The notes under the pieces: model-generated
The model's input: only the letters and a program-made list of their open reading frames with translations
What the model was told of the DNA's origin: nothing
The model's database searches: none
From: Tamarix chinensis
Taxonomy: Eukaryota; Streptophyta; Magnoliopsida; Caryophyllales; Tamaricaceae
NCBI GenBank assembly: GCA_030549775.1
Contig: CM060173.1
Location: forward strand, 30,322,032 to 30,386,031
Length of the DNA stretch: 64,000 nucleotides
Direction of reading: 5' to 3'
Program-made: the position numbers and the translations under genes
Shown here: piece after piece, positions 46,725 to 60,511 of the stretch
Layout: each line of letters starts with the position of its first letter
Position numbering within the stretch: the stretch's first letter is position 1

Positions 46725-48040
46725 TCATCCCTTCCTTACTTGACAAATTACCATATTACCCTTTAGGTTGCATAATTACCAAATTACCCCTTATCCAATT
46801 TAGGTTACTAAGTTATCTCCTACACTTTTTAGATCACCATTCACCCCTCATAATCGCTACACTTAACATGTCTCCTATTTGGTTGGTTAGATTATCACTT
46901 TGCCCTTTTCTCTTATTACAATTAATAACTTGCCCTTTAATTGGATAAATTACTAAAGTACACATCTTCACTATCATAATTACCAAATTCCCCCTTTAGT
47001 AGGTTAAATAATTACTAACTCAACCTTTAGTCGATTAAATTACCAAATTACCCTTTTTCATTGTCATAATTACCATTCTACCCCTCTCAATTATTATAAT
47101 TGCCATTTTATCCTTTTCAATTATTATAAATCCCAAATCACCCTTCTCCACAATTATAATTATTAATTTACCCTTCTCCATATTTATAATTACCAATTTA
47201 CCCTTCGCCTTATTCATAATTATTAATTTACCCTTCTCCATATTTATGATTACTATATTGCCCTTCTCCATTATTAAAATTACCATAATGCCCTTTAATT
47301 AGTTAATTTACCAAATTACCCTTCTCGATTATCATACTTATCCAATTGCCCTTCTATAATCATAATTTAATTATCAATTTATCTTTCGTCGTTATTATAA
47401 TTACCAAGCTATCCCTTATTCCCAAGTTTACCATAATAACCTTTTATTTACAAAATTACTCTTCTACCCCTTACTCCCAAATTACCATAATATCCTTTTT
47501 ATTTAAAAAATTACCACAATACCCTTTTACTTATAAAATTACCATAACACCCCTTTTACTTTACAAATTACTATTTTACCCTTTTACATCCAAAATTACC
47601 ATCTTTATCTTTCCTTAACAAATTACCATTTTGCCCTTCTTTTCCAAAATTACCATATTTTACCCCTACTTCCAAAATTATCATTCTTACCACTTACTTA
47701 TAAAATTACTATATTGCCCTTTGACTCCAAAATTATCACTTTACCCTTTTCTCCAAAAATTACCGTAATACCCCTTTACTTATAAAATTATTATTTTGCC
47801 ATTTAATCATAAAATTTTCATATTGTCCTTTTACCTCAAAAATTACCATAATACCCTTCTTTCACACAACTTACAATTTTATCCTTTTTCTTATAAAATT
47901 ATCATTTCACCCCTTTCTTTTGAAATTACCAAAATACCCTTTTGCTTTATAAAATCACTGTTTTACCCCCCTTTCTTTCAAAATTACCAAAATACCCTTT
48001 TCACTTACAAAATTTCTACTTAACCCCTTTATTACACCAC
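46725..48040. repeat. 1.3-kb degenerate array of aattaccaaattaccctt
   Basis: More than 30 diverged units of about 35-45 bp, alternating an 'aattacca(a/t)a' core with 'ttaccctttt'. Open frames such as 47035-47286 (minus; repeated Met-Glu-Lys-Gly-like units) are products of the repetition. Confidence 0.88.
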
Positions 48041-50265
48041 TTTTATGAGTTTCCCACCACTACATAAAATACTAATATTAGCACTTCATTCTTATCATTT
48101 AACTCCACCAACTTGTCATTATTCAACATAATACTCATTAGCAACTACATATATTAGATCACATACTTCATAAGCATATCACTAAAATACCCTTAGACAA
48201 TAATATTATTCATGCATTAGCAACATAATACATCATAGACAAACATTTAACATTTCCATCAATAATCAAACCCCTTCCTTAATTATCATACCTACACATG
48301 GCACAAAGGCTATCATACTTTTCTTTTTTATCAATTAATATAAACAACCATCTATATATCATGCTAGGCACACAAAACATGCATAAAATCATACTAAAAT
48401 CCCTAATGTGCTAGCATACATTTTTCCATGTATTTAAGTTAGGATTAACGATTACCTTAATCTCGAAAAAATCGAACCTTACCGGTATCCCGGTTAAGGA
48501 TTCAAGGCTTAATTAGCAACTCAACACCTAAAAATAATATCAATCATTATTATGTTAGAAATAAGAAATTAAAAGGATAAAACTTTATAAAAATTTATTT
48601 AATAATAAAATACTTTAATTAACTATTAATATACCTCAAAATTTAGTTAAATAAATTCCAAAATAATGTGGAACTCACACTGCATGGACAACGTGAGCCA
48701 CATGCAGATTAAGGGGTAAAAAGGGTCGAATGGGGTAAGGTAGAAGGGAGGAGGAGATGGCTCGGTTTAGTATCTTTAGGCTAGAAAAGGAGGTAGATGG
48801 GGGAGGATTGGAGGCAAGGTAAGGGTGCAAGAGTGAAGAGAGGGTGTAGGTGGAGGCTAAGGATGGGTTGTTGGCGGCCAAAGGTGGCGGAGACGGTGAC
48901 GACGAGGCGACGAAGATGGCTGCCGAGGTGGGTCAGGGTGGAGAGGCTGAGAAGGAAGGAAACGAGGGGGGGGAAATGAGGGGTTAAGGGGGATGTTTTC
49001 AGGAAAGTAAGGTATGGGGGTGGTAAAGAAGGTTTCAAGGTGTGGATTGGTGATTTGGGTGGCGGCAGAGGTGGCCGGACTGCGGCGAACGGGGCGGTTG
49101 CAAGTGGCTTGGTGATAAGGGAGAAAAGTGGAGAGGAAAAGAAGAGGGGGAGAAGGGAGGAAGTGCTGGGACTCGAGGGGGTGGTGGGATGGTGCAGGGC
49201 AGTAGGAGGTGGTGGCAGAAGGCGGCGCAGGGGGTTGGAACGGTGGTTGGAACGACGGTTGGTAGTGGTGTAGTGCAAAAACCAGGGAAGAATGCGAGGG
49301 AGGAGAAAGGAGAGAAGAAGCTTGGGGAAGGAGGAAAGGCCTCAAAAATTATGGGGAATGAAGGGTGGTGAGGGTAAGAAAAAGAAGAGGGAGAAGAGAG
49401 GGGCAGGTGGCTGGTAGGCGAGAGGACGAAGGGTGGTAGATGGTGGTCAAGTGACAAGGAGGTGAAAGGAGAAGAAGAGGAAAGAATTCAAGCATGGATG
49501 GAGGGTGCAGGGGATAGTTTGGCTCAAAATAGAAAAGAAAAGGACGGGGGAGAGAGAGAGAGGGAGAGGCAGGGGTGGTTAGGATGGCAGCTGCAGGTGG
49601 TGGTCGGGCTTGCGCAAGGTGTCGGGCATGGGCGACGATGAAAAAGGAAGAAGAAGAAGGGAAGAAGCTGGCCGATCGAGGGGAAAGGAAATGAGGCTGA
49701 ACCGGCCCGGTCGAGGGGGGGGAAGAAAATGTGGGCTGCGATGGTCGGGCGAGGGGAAGAAGGTAGGGGCAGGCCACCTGAGAGAGGGAGGAAGAGAGGG
49801 GAGATGGGCCAGTGGCCCAAGGCGTAGAGGAGACAGCCAGGTCAGGCGGCCCAAGGGAGGGAAAAAGGAAAGGAAAAGAAAGAAGAAAAAAGGAGGAAAA
49901 GGAGAAGAAAAAGAAAAAGGAAAAGGAAAATGAGAAAATAGGGGAGAATAAATTTAATTTAATTTAGAAAATAGTAAATGTAATACTTTTAATAAATACT
50001 TTATTTTAATAATTTAATTTAATATCATTTAATATATTGTTCGAAATTGATACTTTTAGTAAATATTAGTTTGAAAAATTATTTAATTAAGAACACTGTG
50101 ATGAATTAATAAAATATTTATTTTTAATTTATTAAATACTCCTATCCAAATTTATCTACTCAAAAATCCATAGAATAATTAAACTAAATAATTTTAAAAG
50201 CTAATTTATTTCAAATAAAAGTTATTTATTAAATTATAGGTTTTCGAAATTTTTGGGGGATTACA

Positions 50266-50392
50266 ATAAGTTTAAGGGTTTCTCAGACTTGATTGATGTT
50301 CATAGGCAATGAGATATTTTGTTGGGCTAGAGTTTTTTATAGAGTTATTTGCATGTCATTAATCACAAACACTTCATCAAGATGGAAAATTA
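50266..50392 (+). other. Copia segment between RNase H and 3' LTR
   Basis: Continues the Copia element after the giant LTR. It ends in a decayed PPT (caagatggaaaatta, about 50379-50393). Confidence 0.55.
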
Positions 50393-50941
50393 TATGTTTT
50401 AACTGGTATTTGAGTATGCCATAACATTATGTTGGTTCGTTCAAGTGTTGAAGAAGTTTAGTGTAGTATGAAGGTTTGTGTGAGAAACACAGGGGTCCCG
50501 TGCTAATAAACATGGGCCATATTTCTCTATGGAATCTTTGATGTGTTTATAGGAAAAATTTAAAAGTAAGGAAATAAACATGGGGGTCCCATATTTCCTA
50601 AACATGAACCGTGTTTTTCCTTATTTTGATATATGTCGTTTTGTCCCGTAGAGTTTTTTCTTCTATAAAAGGAGACATGTTGAAATCCTAGCCATTGAGA
50701 ATCATGCATCCCAACTTCTTCTTCTCCATAGAATTCTCCATTCAAAGAATATTATAGATTTATGTAATTGATTGATTAATTTGATTAATCATTTTGTAAT
50801 TACACAATAGAATGAATAAAGATATCTAATAATAATATCTACTTCTTCCTCAAATGTTCTATTTTGTTATTGAATTCTCAATTTTTCATATTCTTTTTAA
50901 TTTTGATTTGGGTTGGATCTCTCCAAATCCTCACTAATTTA
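50393..50941 (+). mobile_element. 3' LTR of the Copia (Tork-like) element
   Basis: Pairs with 40461-41001. TATA box tataaaagg at 50664-50672. It contains two copies of an acaggggtcccgtg..aacatg motif in direct orientation. The right end near 50941 is approximate; no convincing target duplication was found. Confidence 0.82.
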
Positions 50942-51600
50942 GCAACAACAATGATTAATACTAATCATCCAAATGCAAATATTAATAAATAAAAGATACA
51001 ATAAAGATAATAATTAAATAAGATAAAAATACTTGCATTAACTAGAAATTAAAATTTTAAATATATGAAGTAATTGAGAACAAATTATCATCATTGATTT
51101 ACAATTCTTTAATATTCTACTTGATTATCAAAGAAAATAGAGTTTTTGAATGTAAGATACTACGAACTAAAGAGAGGGGGAAAGAATCGTTATCTCTAAA
51201 ACTTTGAGAATGATGTTTTTTTTCTTCAAAAGTTGAATAAAAAATTAAAAAAGAAAAAGTTTGCACGAGCACCTACAAGAAAAATAGAAAAAAACGGTAC
51301 GTATTTCATAACATGGACCCCCCGTGTTATTTTTGGAAGTCTCGGATTTTCTAAATGTAATTGCTAGAGAAACATAGGTAGTGTTTAAGAAACATGGAAG
51401 GGCATGTTTTTTCTATGATTTGCATTCTATTACACAATCTTTGGCATAAACTTCTTTGATGAAATTTATCTTAAAATAGTTTTTTTTTGTCTTGGCTCCT
51501 TTCTTCTTTGCTATTGAGCTTTTAATTGGCCAATAGTGTATATGTGTGTTTGTGTAATGTTAAAGCTAACTTGAGTTCTTTTATTTAAGAAAAAAAATAC
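50942..51600 (-). mobile_element. Athila-like right LTR, second segment, and repeat R tail
   Basis: Inferred continuation of the LTR split at 40460. About 51505-51600 (attggccaatagtgtat, gctaacttgagttcttt) matches 60735-60830, the right tail of repeat R, so the outer Athila boundary should lie near 51480-51510. The boundary is blurred by decay. Confidence 0.5.
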
Positions 51601-52191
51601 TTGCTATAATTTTAGGGCTCAAATCCAACACCTATTTAATCTAGAAAAAAAAAACATTTGAACACTTCATCCAAGACGGTTCGATATTAAGAGTTGGTTT
51701 GATAATAAGTTCCTTTGCTACTTCTAGAAACACTTACCCTTGTATATATATATATATATATATTCCTTTTCTTATGTTCGTCTTCATCCCATGATAATGA
51801 AAGGAACTTAGAAAAAGGTGAGGATGAAAAAGAAGGAAATATGTTCTCAACATATATTGAGTGAATAGTGTCTGGAAGATAGAGAGAGGGGGATATATAG
51901 AGATGAGGTGGTCCAAACACATCACAAATGTTTCCAACTATAAGTATATACTCTAATGTAACTGTTGGTTCTGTTAGTTGAATGTTTTTTATTTTCCTTT
52001 GTTCTCCTTATTCTTCTCATTTTTACATGCAATTCAAAATTTATTTATTTGCTTCAAACATGGTATGAATTTGTCTTTTTTCTTCTTAGGCTATCCCCTA
52101 CCTCACACTCCACGGTTGGGACCAATGTGTAGCTACTATTATCAAAAGTTGGAGCTATAATTTCACTAACCATATATCCTATGGAAAATTA

Positions 52192-52192
<1 letters not shown>
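51601..52192. other. AT-rich sequence, no gene recognised
   Basis: Contains a (ta)n run at about 51743-51763. Frames on both strands lack domain features. Confidence 0.5.

Positions 52193-52241
<49 letters not shown>
52193..52241. repeat. (ATT)n microsatellite
   Basis: About 16 uninterrupted units. Confidence 0.95.
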
Positions 52242-52242
<1 letters not shown>

Positions 52243-55200
52243 AGATCAGGTAATAAAGGTAGTGGGATTGATTATTTTTCTTTTCATACAAACATATTTT
52301 TTGTTTTATAAACAACTTTAGATGAGTAGTATGAGAAATATTTATGGATCAAAGATTTAAAATATTTAATATTTGATATAAAGAAACATTTAATATACCT
52401 CTAATTATCATCTTTCATTAGGTGAAGATAGGCTTCATTTATTCCAAGTTATTGAGCAATAGGCAGGATTATTTCCCATGGTCTCTCAATATCCATGGAA
52501 GTCAAACTGAATAGTATGGGTATCAAGTCTCGGCTGAATCCAAAGTAATTTGGTGGACATAAGTCCAACTGAAGCTAAAGTAACTTGGTGGACATAAGTC
52601 CGCCTCATACCAAAGTAACTCTCCTATGGTGACCAAACCTTTTGATATCAATACCCCTAGTACATCATTAGTATCTATAGTAGGAAAGATGTCGGGACAA
52701 ACTAGGAACCCAGGATCAACAAGGATCTTGGAAGAAGGAAACTTGAAGGAAAAATACACCTGATGGCAAACTAATCCCTAGTAGCGGATCGATGGTCAAA
52801 TCATCTAAACCTATAATGATGGCCATTCCATTTTAAGTAATTAATATCTTATTAGATCAAGATTTCCTATCACACAAGTCCTACAAACAATATCATACTA
52901 AGTAATAAGCCATGTAAATACAGAAGTAACCATATAAGGTTCTCAAATTGTCTAATTTTCCCATTAAGGGTATCTTAAAGTGATCATCCCATTACTTGAT
53001 TGATTAAGACAAAAGGGAAATTATATAATATTAATATCATCAATAAATTTCCAATTCAACATTCAAATTCCATTTATTTCTCTTTGTTCGCAATTCAAGT
53101 CTAGGTTAAAGCTTAGCCCTAATGTCAAACCCATAGTTCATTACCTAACCATAGTCCTACCATTCATCAAATAATATTCCAAGTTGATCCATAATACCAA
53201 AGATACAAGTTCAATTGAAGGTCCACTAAAGTCCAACCCTAACTCATGTTATTCATTCATTTATTTTAAATAGCCAAGTGAAGGTCACTAGTTATAGATA
53301 AAGTTAAAGCAAAGTCAATATGAGGTCATCTTAAGGCCATCACATATGTTCATGTTATTTTCTCCTATACAAGCTAAGTCATTAAAACTTAAAAAGGTAT
53401 ATATTTAAAGGCCAAGATATAATTCATTAGAATTCTATTAGTCATCATTATAATTCATTATATAGATACCAGCCATAGAAAAAAAAAAATTAGCCATCTA
53501 ATCATCTAATCATTTTGTGGTCAAGAGAAAGGCCAAAAAGCTAGGAATAATATTTTTACTAACTTTAATCCTTCATCAAAAATCAATTGGTCTAGTTAAT
53601 TATAGATATTAACACATTAGGTCATCATTGATGCATAAGGAAACTCAAAGTATCACATTTGGAAAAAAATAGGCAAAAAACACAATTTGCCTGAGGTTGG
53701 TCGATCGGTTTCTAGGGATCAATCAATTGATTATGTTAAATAGTCAATTAGTATCATGGATTATTCGATTGGTATGGGTACTACTAATTCCTTATAGTGG
53801 TGCTGAACTAACCGAATGGTCCATCTAACCCATCGGCTATTCTAAGAACTAGTCAATTGATTTGGTTTAATCAATCGTTGAGTCTAAGCAGAGGCTAAGA
53901 CTAATCAAATCACAAACCAACCAATTGATTGGTTGACTCAATCATTTTATTGTTCCAATGGGTCAATCAGTTTAGTAGAACCAATCTATGGGTTTAACTC
54001 GAGACTAAGATCATTGAACTTATAAGGTGACCAGCTGACCTAATCAATAGGTTATTCTAAAAACTAATCAATTGGTTTAGTTAAACCAATCAATTAGTCG
54101 AGGAAAAAAATAGCCCTCCAATAAGCATATTACACACAATCAGATTCTACAAAGTTTTACTCAATAAAACAGAACATCAATCATATCTCACTTATGATTC
54201 TTAACAAGAAATAATCGTGGATTAACATGAAAAATGCCAATATCATGTGGAGAATCTCATTAAAATAGCAAAATCATGCTTTCACCTTTTGGGATTAAAT
54301 AAAGAGCTAGGAAATTATACATCATATTCTTTTCATGCTAGGCCATCATTCAACAATCTATACATCATAGTACACATACTAATGTTGCTTGAGATACTTA
54401 GAATACCAAAGATAGTTATAAAATCTAAATAATATCTATGAGGCATATGCACACAAGACTTCATGTTAGACTTCCTACTAATTCTTTCATTTATGCAACA
54501 TTTAAATGCTTAATATAATTATGTTTTTAAGACTCGTGCTTTTATAGAAACACAAAATATTCATTTCACTTACTCATACCATTTTTCATAAAATAAGGAA
54601 GATAATGGTTTACCTCAAAAGGACTCAACAAACCCACCAAAAAAGCAAAAAGTATTTGAAAATCTTAACCCTTTTCCAAAACTTGAATACCTTAAATACT
54701 ATGGGATTAGGAATAGGTAAAACTTCAAAATTATGCAAGGAAAATCGAATAAAAATCAAAGATTAAAGAGAGGAAGTAATAGAGAAACTGCCTCCTTAAG
54801 AATAAAATGAAGAACTGAGAAGATAACAGATAATTCCTCACTCTTTTTCCAAATATAACCCTATCTTACTTAAGATCAAAACAAGGAGTGGGAGGAAGCA
54901 CTTGAAGAGGAAAGTAAGATCAGAACTAAGACTAAAGGAAGAAAATGTGGGCAAAGCAAGTATGAAGAATAACAAGGAGGTTCAGAGATTAAGGAATAAG
55001 GGAGACAATTAAAAGCTTTTATTGAAATTGCTAATGGTTTCTAGTAGAAGAGAAGGTAATGGGGTTTATAAATCAAGACTCAAAACCCTATCCTAAATTC
55101 AAGCTTCCAAGTGCACATTTATTGGACGTCAAAGTTGACTCTTTTAGCCATTAAGCTTAAATGGTAAAAACTAAAATGTTTCAAGTAATGTATCTTAGAA

Positions 55201-55808
55201 ACTTCGAACATAAGAATGGAATAAAGATAACAAGGAGATGAAATTGAAGCAAAAAATGTTTAGAGGTTGTAAGAATGAATTGACCATTTAGGAATCTCAT
55301 AGAAGAGAGAGAAAGGGAAGAGGAAGAAGACAAAGGAGCTGAAGTCATGAAAGTAACTTATAAGAATGTACAACTCCACAAATCCACTGAAAATTAATAC
55401 AATAAGTTAAGCATGCTCAAATACTTAAAAATTATAAACAAATCCCTTAAATCATAACTATGAAGTTGTAAAAAAATTGGTGAAAGATACATAGTGAAAA
55501 TCGAGTTGGAAGAACGACTAGTTAAGTTGAACTAGTCAATCAGTTTGCCGGGTTTTAAAACTCTAATATGAGAAGCAAATAGTTGATTGACCCCACCAAA
55601 CAAGTCGAATAATTTTCCAAGAAAATCCTTTATCTCCCAAAATTTAAACTAAGCTCAACTAAAATAATAATTAACCCTTTATCTCCCAAAATTCAAACCA
55701 ACCAAAATTTAAGCATGCCTCTAAACCATGATTAAAAAACCACTTAGATCTCAATTAAATGCATAGATTAATGCACATTAAAGACTCTAAAAAGGTGGGA
55801 TATTGTAG
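52242..55808 (-). mobile_element. Diverged giant-LTR-like region
   Basis: The layout matches the giant LTRs: a degenerate 'ttggtggacataagtcc' pair (about 52545-52605), a 'ccattccattttaagtaattaat' block (compare ttccactataagtaattagt), a donor-like gag|gtaaacc on the minus strand (about 54615), a purine-rich tract (54770-55330) with an antisense TATA-like tttataaat (about 55066), and an AT-rich right end. Terminal motifs are not clear, so membership is tentative. 53690-54110 is a degenerate array of ccaatcaattggtt motifs. Confidence 0.4.
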
Positions 55809-55829
55809 TAAGTGCATAAAACTAAAAAG

Positions 55830-56219
55830 GTTCATCAATACAAACACACATGATGTTCAAAATCCAAAAAGGAAAGATCTTTTGGTATTAGACATAGAGT
55901 AATCTATATTAGGGTAGCTTAAATCACTATAAATTTTTTGCTTCAGCTTTCATTTGCCCAATTTAGATTCGAAATGCATATTCCCGCCCCCCTCTATAGT
56001 GTTTTCAACTATCTTTCACTTCCCCTAATTCATATATCATACACTCAAGCGCATTATAAGGTACTTCCAGTTGACGTGGACTTAGTACCTAGTACAAAAA
56101 ATAATAACATGGATATGTAACATAATAACAAAAGAGTGGTGACAATTCTAAAATTATAGTCAAAATTTTCTTTTTTATTCTCATATAAGTATTATTAAAT
56201 TCAAATTAAAAAGGAAAAC
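55830..56219. repeat. Dispersed repeat R, copy Y, left part
   Basis: Homologous to 30530-30925. It stops where the giant LTR begins; left flank aaaac. Confidence 0.8.
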
Positions 56220-57394
56220 TGTAACACCCCAAAATTCACTACATTTTTTTAGCGAAAGTAATTAAAATAGAAATACTTAAAACCTGTGAAATTTGGGGAT
56301 GTTAACGCCACAGTTAGTACCAAACTGGTTCTCTCCGACCGTTTCAGTACCGAGTGCTAAGGCTAAAAGGATTAACATAAAACTTAAAATAAGATTTCAT
56401 AAGATGAATTAAAGAGATAATAACATAGAAATCAGAGTACACAATCAAAATTCCTCGAAGGGAATAATCAAAAGGAATTAATCGGATATAGAAGAAATAA
56501 CAAAAGGAATTAAATTACATAAAGATATAATATGGCCACATCACTCTCGAACCTTGAGCCAACCACAAGCTCAACACTCAGCCTCGCTAGATTTCTTACC
56601 CACCTGCACAAAGTTAAAAGGGCCAACTACTCATGGGAATGAGCAACACCCATGAAAGGGGTGATTAGTACGCTACATACCGAGTAAGGTAACCGAGCAC
56701 TAAGGCCAATACATAAAATCACATAACTAATGTAGAAGAAATCAAAGAGCATAAACATAATAACATAAACGTGTGTGACCATCCAGGTAAAGGTACAAAG
56801 GCACATATATAATCTAATTCAATTACTTAATTAATCTCTGATCAAAAGTCAATTCACACCATGCTTTTTATCAATTCCATGCGAGTACTAGAACACCCCA
56901 CTATTATAACCGGTGGGCCGGTCACACATAGAGCATCATGCCCTAACCACTATTATTATCGGTGGATCAGTCACATATAAGGTAAAACCCTAACCACTAT
57001 TCCTAACCGGTGGATCGGTTCGGTTCCTTCTCGCATGGTGTTCCAGTGTAAGTAATTAGTGTCTTTTATTTGCCTTAGCAAAACTCAGGTTTCTTTTCAT
57101 TGAGATCGAGATCCCCCACTATTATAACTGGTGGGTCGGTCACACATAGGGTAAAAACTAACCACTATTATAACCGTTAATACCACCATGCAACCATTAA
57201 TACCACCATACAAACCCTACTACCACCATGCAAACATTACCTCCATGAAAACCCTAATACCACTATACAACCATTAATACCACCATGCAACCATTAATAC
57301 CACCATACAAAACCCAAGATTCTGGCATACAAAACCTTAAATTCAATCCATAGAAAACCAAAGATTTATCCATACCAAACCCTAGAATAGATCC

Positions 57395-57660
57395 TCTCAT
57401 ACAAAACCATCAATTAGATTCTTCCATACAAAACCATAAATTAGATTTTCCCATATAAAATAATAAATTATATTATCCCACACAAAACCATAAATTAGAT
57501 TCTCCCAAATAGAACCATAAACTATATTCTCTCACACAAAACGATAAATTAGATTCTCCCATAGAAGACCATAAATTATATTCTCCCATATAACATTATA
57601 AATTGGATTCTCCCATGCAAAACCATAAAAATCATAAATCAGATTCTCCCACATGAAACC
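57395..57660. repeat. 26-27-bp tandem repeat (ataaattagattctccca)
   Basis: About ten degenerate units; same family as 20520-20760. Confidence 0.85.
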
Positions 57661-58339
57661 CTAAAATTCTCCATTTTATTCTTCCACTCATGAATCATTA
57701 AAATAATTAGGTTAACTCACCCCCCTTGGTCAACTTCTTTCCCCATCCTCTTTTTTTCATCCTTTCTCCCACACCAACCATATTAACATCCTCACATGCA
57801 TGTCTCATAGGGTCACAACATATATCATCACATATACATAATACACATAGCATATAAACACACAAAACATACTTCAACTCCACATCATACCATATATGAA
57901 ATAATTATAATAATAAGCATATGATACATAGAATGTGAAGTACATAATGCATATAAGTACACAAAAAGCCTTAACACCCTTACTTAAAACAACACTGGTC
58001 TTGGAGCATGCTCTTATACCTCCTTAGGGCTTTAACTGGTTTTACCTATAATGAGGGAAAAGCTAAAATTAGACTCCCTCCTATCAAAAATACTATTAAT
58101 CACTAACTTAATATAAGACTAGGATTTTGATAAAATATTAAAATAATAATAGCAAAAATACCAAAAATAATATCAATATTAATATTAACAAGAATAATAA
58201 AAATAGTAACAATAATAATAAAAAGGACATTACTCAAAAACATAGTGAAATAAGGGCTTCATCCCCTTTACTAAAATAATACTAATAATAATAATATTAG
58301 TAAAATAAATAACCAAATTTAGTAATAATAATAGTGATG

Positions 58340-58453
<114 letters not shown>

Positions 58454-58573
58454 AAAAACCATAATAATATTACAAAATAATAATAACCATAATGGTAATA
58501 ATAGTAAAGGATAATATTTGGAGATAAAAAGAACTATGGTTTCCACCCTACATTGAGTAATAATAACTTAATA

Positions 58574-58610
<37 letters not shown>

Positions 58611-59497
58611 GTAATAAGAATAAATACTAATAATAATAAAAATACTAATAACCCTAAATTTGATATTTATAATAGTAATAATAGAAATAATAAGGGTAAT
58701 AGTGCTAAAATTGAATTAAAAATCACAATAGGGCTTCAGCCCTCAACAAAAGAATAATAAAAACATTAATATTAATAACAATAGTAATACATATTAAAAA
58801 TGGAAATAATAATAATAATAATAGGATTTATATTAGAATAAATGAAATAAAATAATTTAAGCCTTGTAAAAATAGTGAAAAGGGTTGAGAGGGTCTAGGG
58901 TTCGACATTAGGCTGGCGGGGATAGGCAGCACCAGCGGTGATGCATGGTGGCGACGACGAAGGCCAGAAAAAGAGAAGAAAAAGGAAAAATTGCATGTTG
59001 GAAAAAAGATAGGGAGAATGGAGGTGGAAGTTGGGTTGTTTAAGAATGCCTAAAGAGAGAAGAGCAAAATGGAGGTGGCGGCGCACGACAGTGGCAACGG
59101 TGGCCGAATGGAGAAGAAGGAGAGAAAGAAAGGAAGAGAGGGAGAAAGAGGGAAGGAAAGGTAAGGGGGATAGAAGAGGGTCTGCAACACAATTTGGGAG
59201 GTGAAAGGAGCGACGGAAGCAGCGGAGGAGGTGGCTAATGGTGGTTCGAAGGGTGGCGATGGCAGAAAATAGTTTGGTTAAGGAGAGAACTTTGTACAAC
59301 CGGGGTGGCTCGTGCAGGAAGAATCAAGGGAGGAGGAAGGCACAGTTAGTTAGGGGCGGTGCAAGGAGTGCACGGGTGGTCAGAAAGGGTGGCGGTATTG
59401 GCCAGAGGCGGCAGAATAGGTGTCTGAAGGGGCGACGGTGGAAAGGTTGGGAAGAGTTGGGTTTCGGGGAAAAGCTCAATCGTAAACTGGGTAGGGG

Positions 59498-59508
59498 TAT
59501 TTATAGGA
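59498..59508 (-). promoter_or_regulatory. TATA box candidate of giant LTR copy 5
   Basis: Minus strand cctataaatac, identical to the copy 3 element. Confidence 0.55.
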
Positions 59509-60511
59509 GGAAAAGGGTGGGTTTGGTCAAAGGGGGAGAATGGGAGGATCGGCAAGTCAGTTGGGCTTGCCGGCGGCGATGGTTGCCGGTGAAATTCAAA
59601 GAAAACGTGGCAGGCATTTAGCTGGAAAAAAAAGAGAAACGTGCGAGGAGAGGGGAATGGGTAGGCAGGTGTGGTCGACGAGTTGACGTGGAAGAGAAGG
59701 GGGGAAAACGGCAAGTCAAAATGGGCGTAACCAGTGGGGAGATTTTGGGAGGTGGCGACGAAGGTTGCAGGTCGAACGTGGCTGGGGAAGAAGGAAAAAG
59801 AAGATGGGGGGATGAACCAGCTATTCGGGGGAGAAAAGAAGGAAAAGAAAAGAAGAGGAGACTAGGCAGCCCGGGTGCGATGAGGTGGGGTGTTTAAATG
59901 AAACACAGAGGTTCGGCGAAACAATGGTTGAAATACAGCGTATCGAGGGGCAGAAGAAGGGCGACGGTCGCGTGGGCTAGGCCATGCCGAAGAAAGAAGA
60001 AGGGGGAAAGATAACTGGACTACGGGCTGGCCCAGTTCTGGGAGGAGAAAAAAGAAAAAGGAAAAAGGAAAAGAGAAAAATAGTTATGTTGGGTATTTAA
60101 ATTAATTAAAATATATGGGATATTTAAAAATAATAGTATTTAAATAAAATAATATTTAAATCCCTTTTTAGGCTAAATTAGGATTTTAAAAAGATTTTTC
60201 ATAAATTTCATTTTATTTAGCAAAGCACCCTAAATTTAATAAATTAAAATATTTATAAAATTCCCATTAATTTTAAACTATTTTCTCCTTCTTATTTTAA
60301 ATAAAATAATTTATTTCATTAATTTTTAAAATAAAATACTTAATTAGCTAAAATACTCAAATTTCCTCTAATTAAAATACTTATAAAGTTCTTATTAATT
60401 TGCCCTAATTAATTTCCTTTTTATTTTAATAAAAATAACTTATTTAATTAATTTTTATAATAAAATATTATTTAATAATAATAATAAAGTTAGAATTTTC
60501 AGGACATTTCA

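Larger units (their letters stand above)
44943..50265 (-). mobile_element. Giant solo-LTR-like element, D subtype, copy 4 (5.3 kb)
   Basis: Begins tgtaacacccccaaaattc and ends tttttgggggattaca, inserted at the very end of the Copia RNase H. It shares the terminal block (ccgccacacttagtacc) and the CCACTATT..GGTGG arrays with the A subtype. It differs in the middle: a 1.3-kb aattaccaaattaccctt array (46725-48040) and a different purine-rich tract (48690-49960). No coding domain; poly-Pro/Ser frames in 48.7-49.9 kb are compositional. Confidence 0.9.

Noticed and set aside
47035..47286. Repetitive Met-Glu-Lys-Gly-like protein on the minus strand
   Set aside because: Translation of the aattaccctt array, not a gene.
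46725..48040. CRISPR-like or centromeric satellite array
   Set aside because: Units are degenerate, without uniform spacers, and confined to the interior of an LTR-like element.
49035..49933. Long overlapping frames on both strands, some over 140 codons
   Set aside because: Purine-rich tract of copy 4; both strands open, poly-Ser/Pro or poly-Gly/Arg composition, no motif.
53690..54110. Inverted ccaatcaattggtt motifs as a possible regulatory array
   Set aside because: Loose degenerate repeats similar to those inside the Copia LTR at 13980-14300; no regular spacing to support a specific function.
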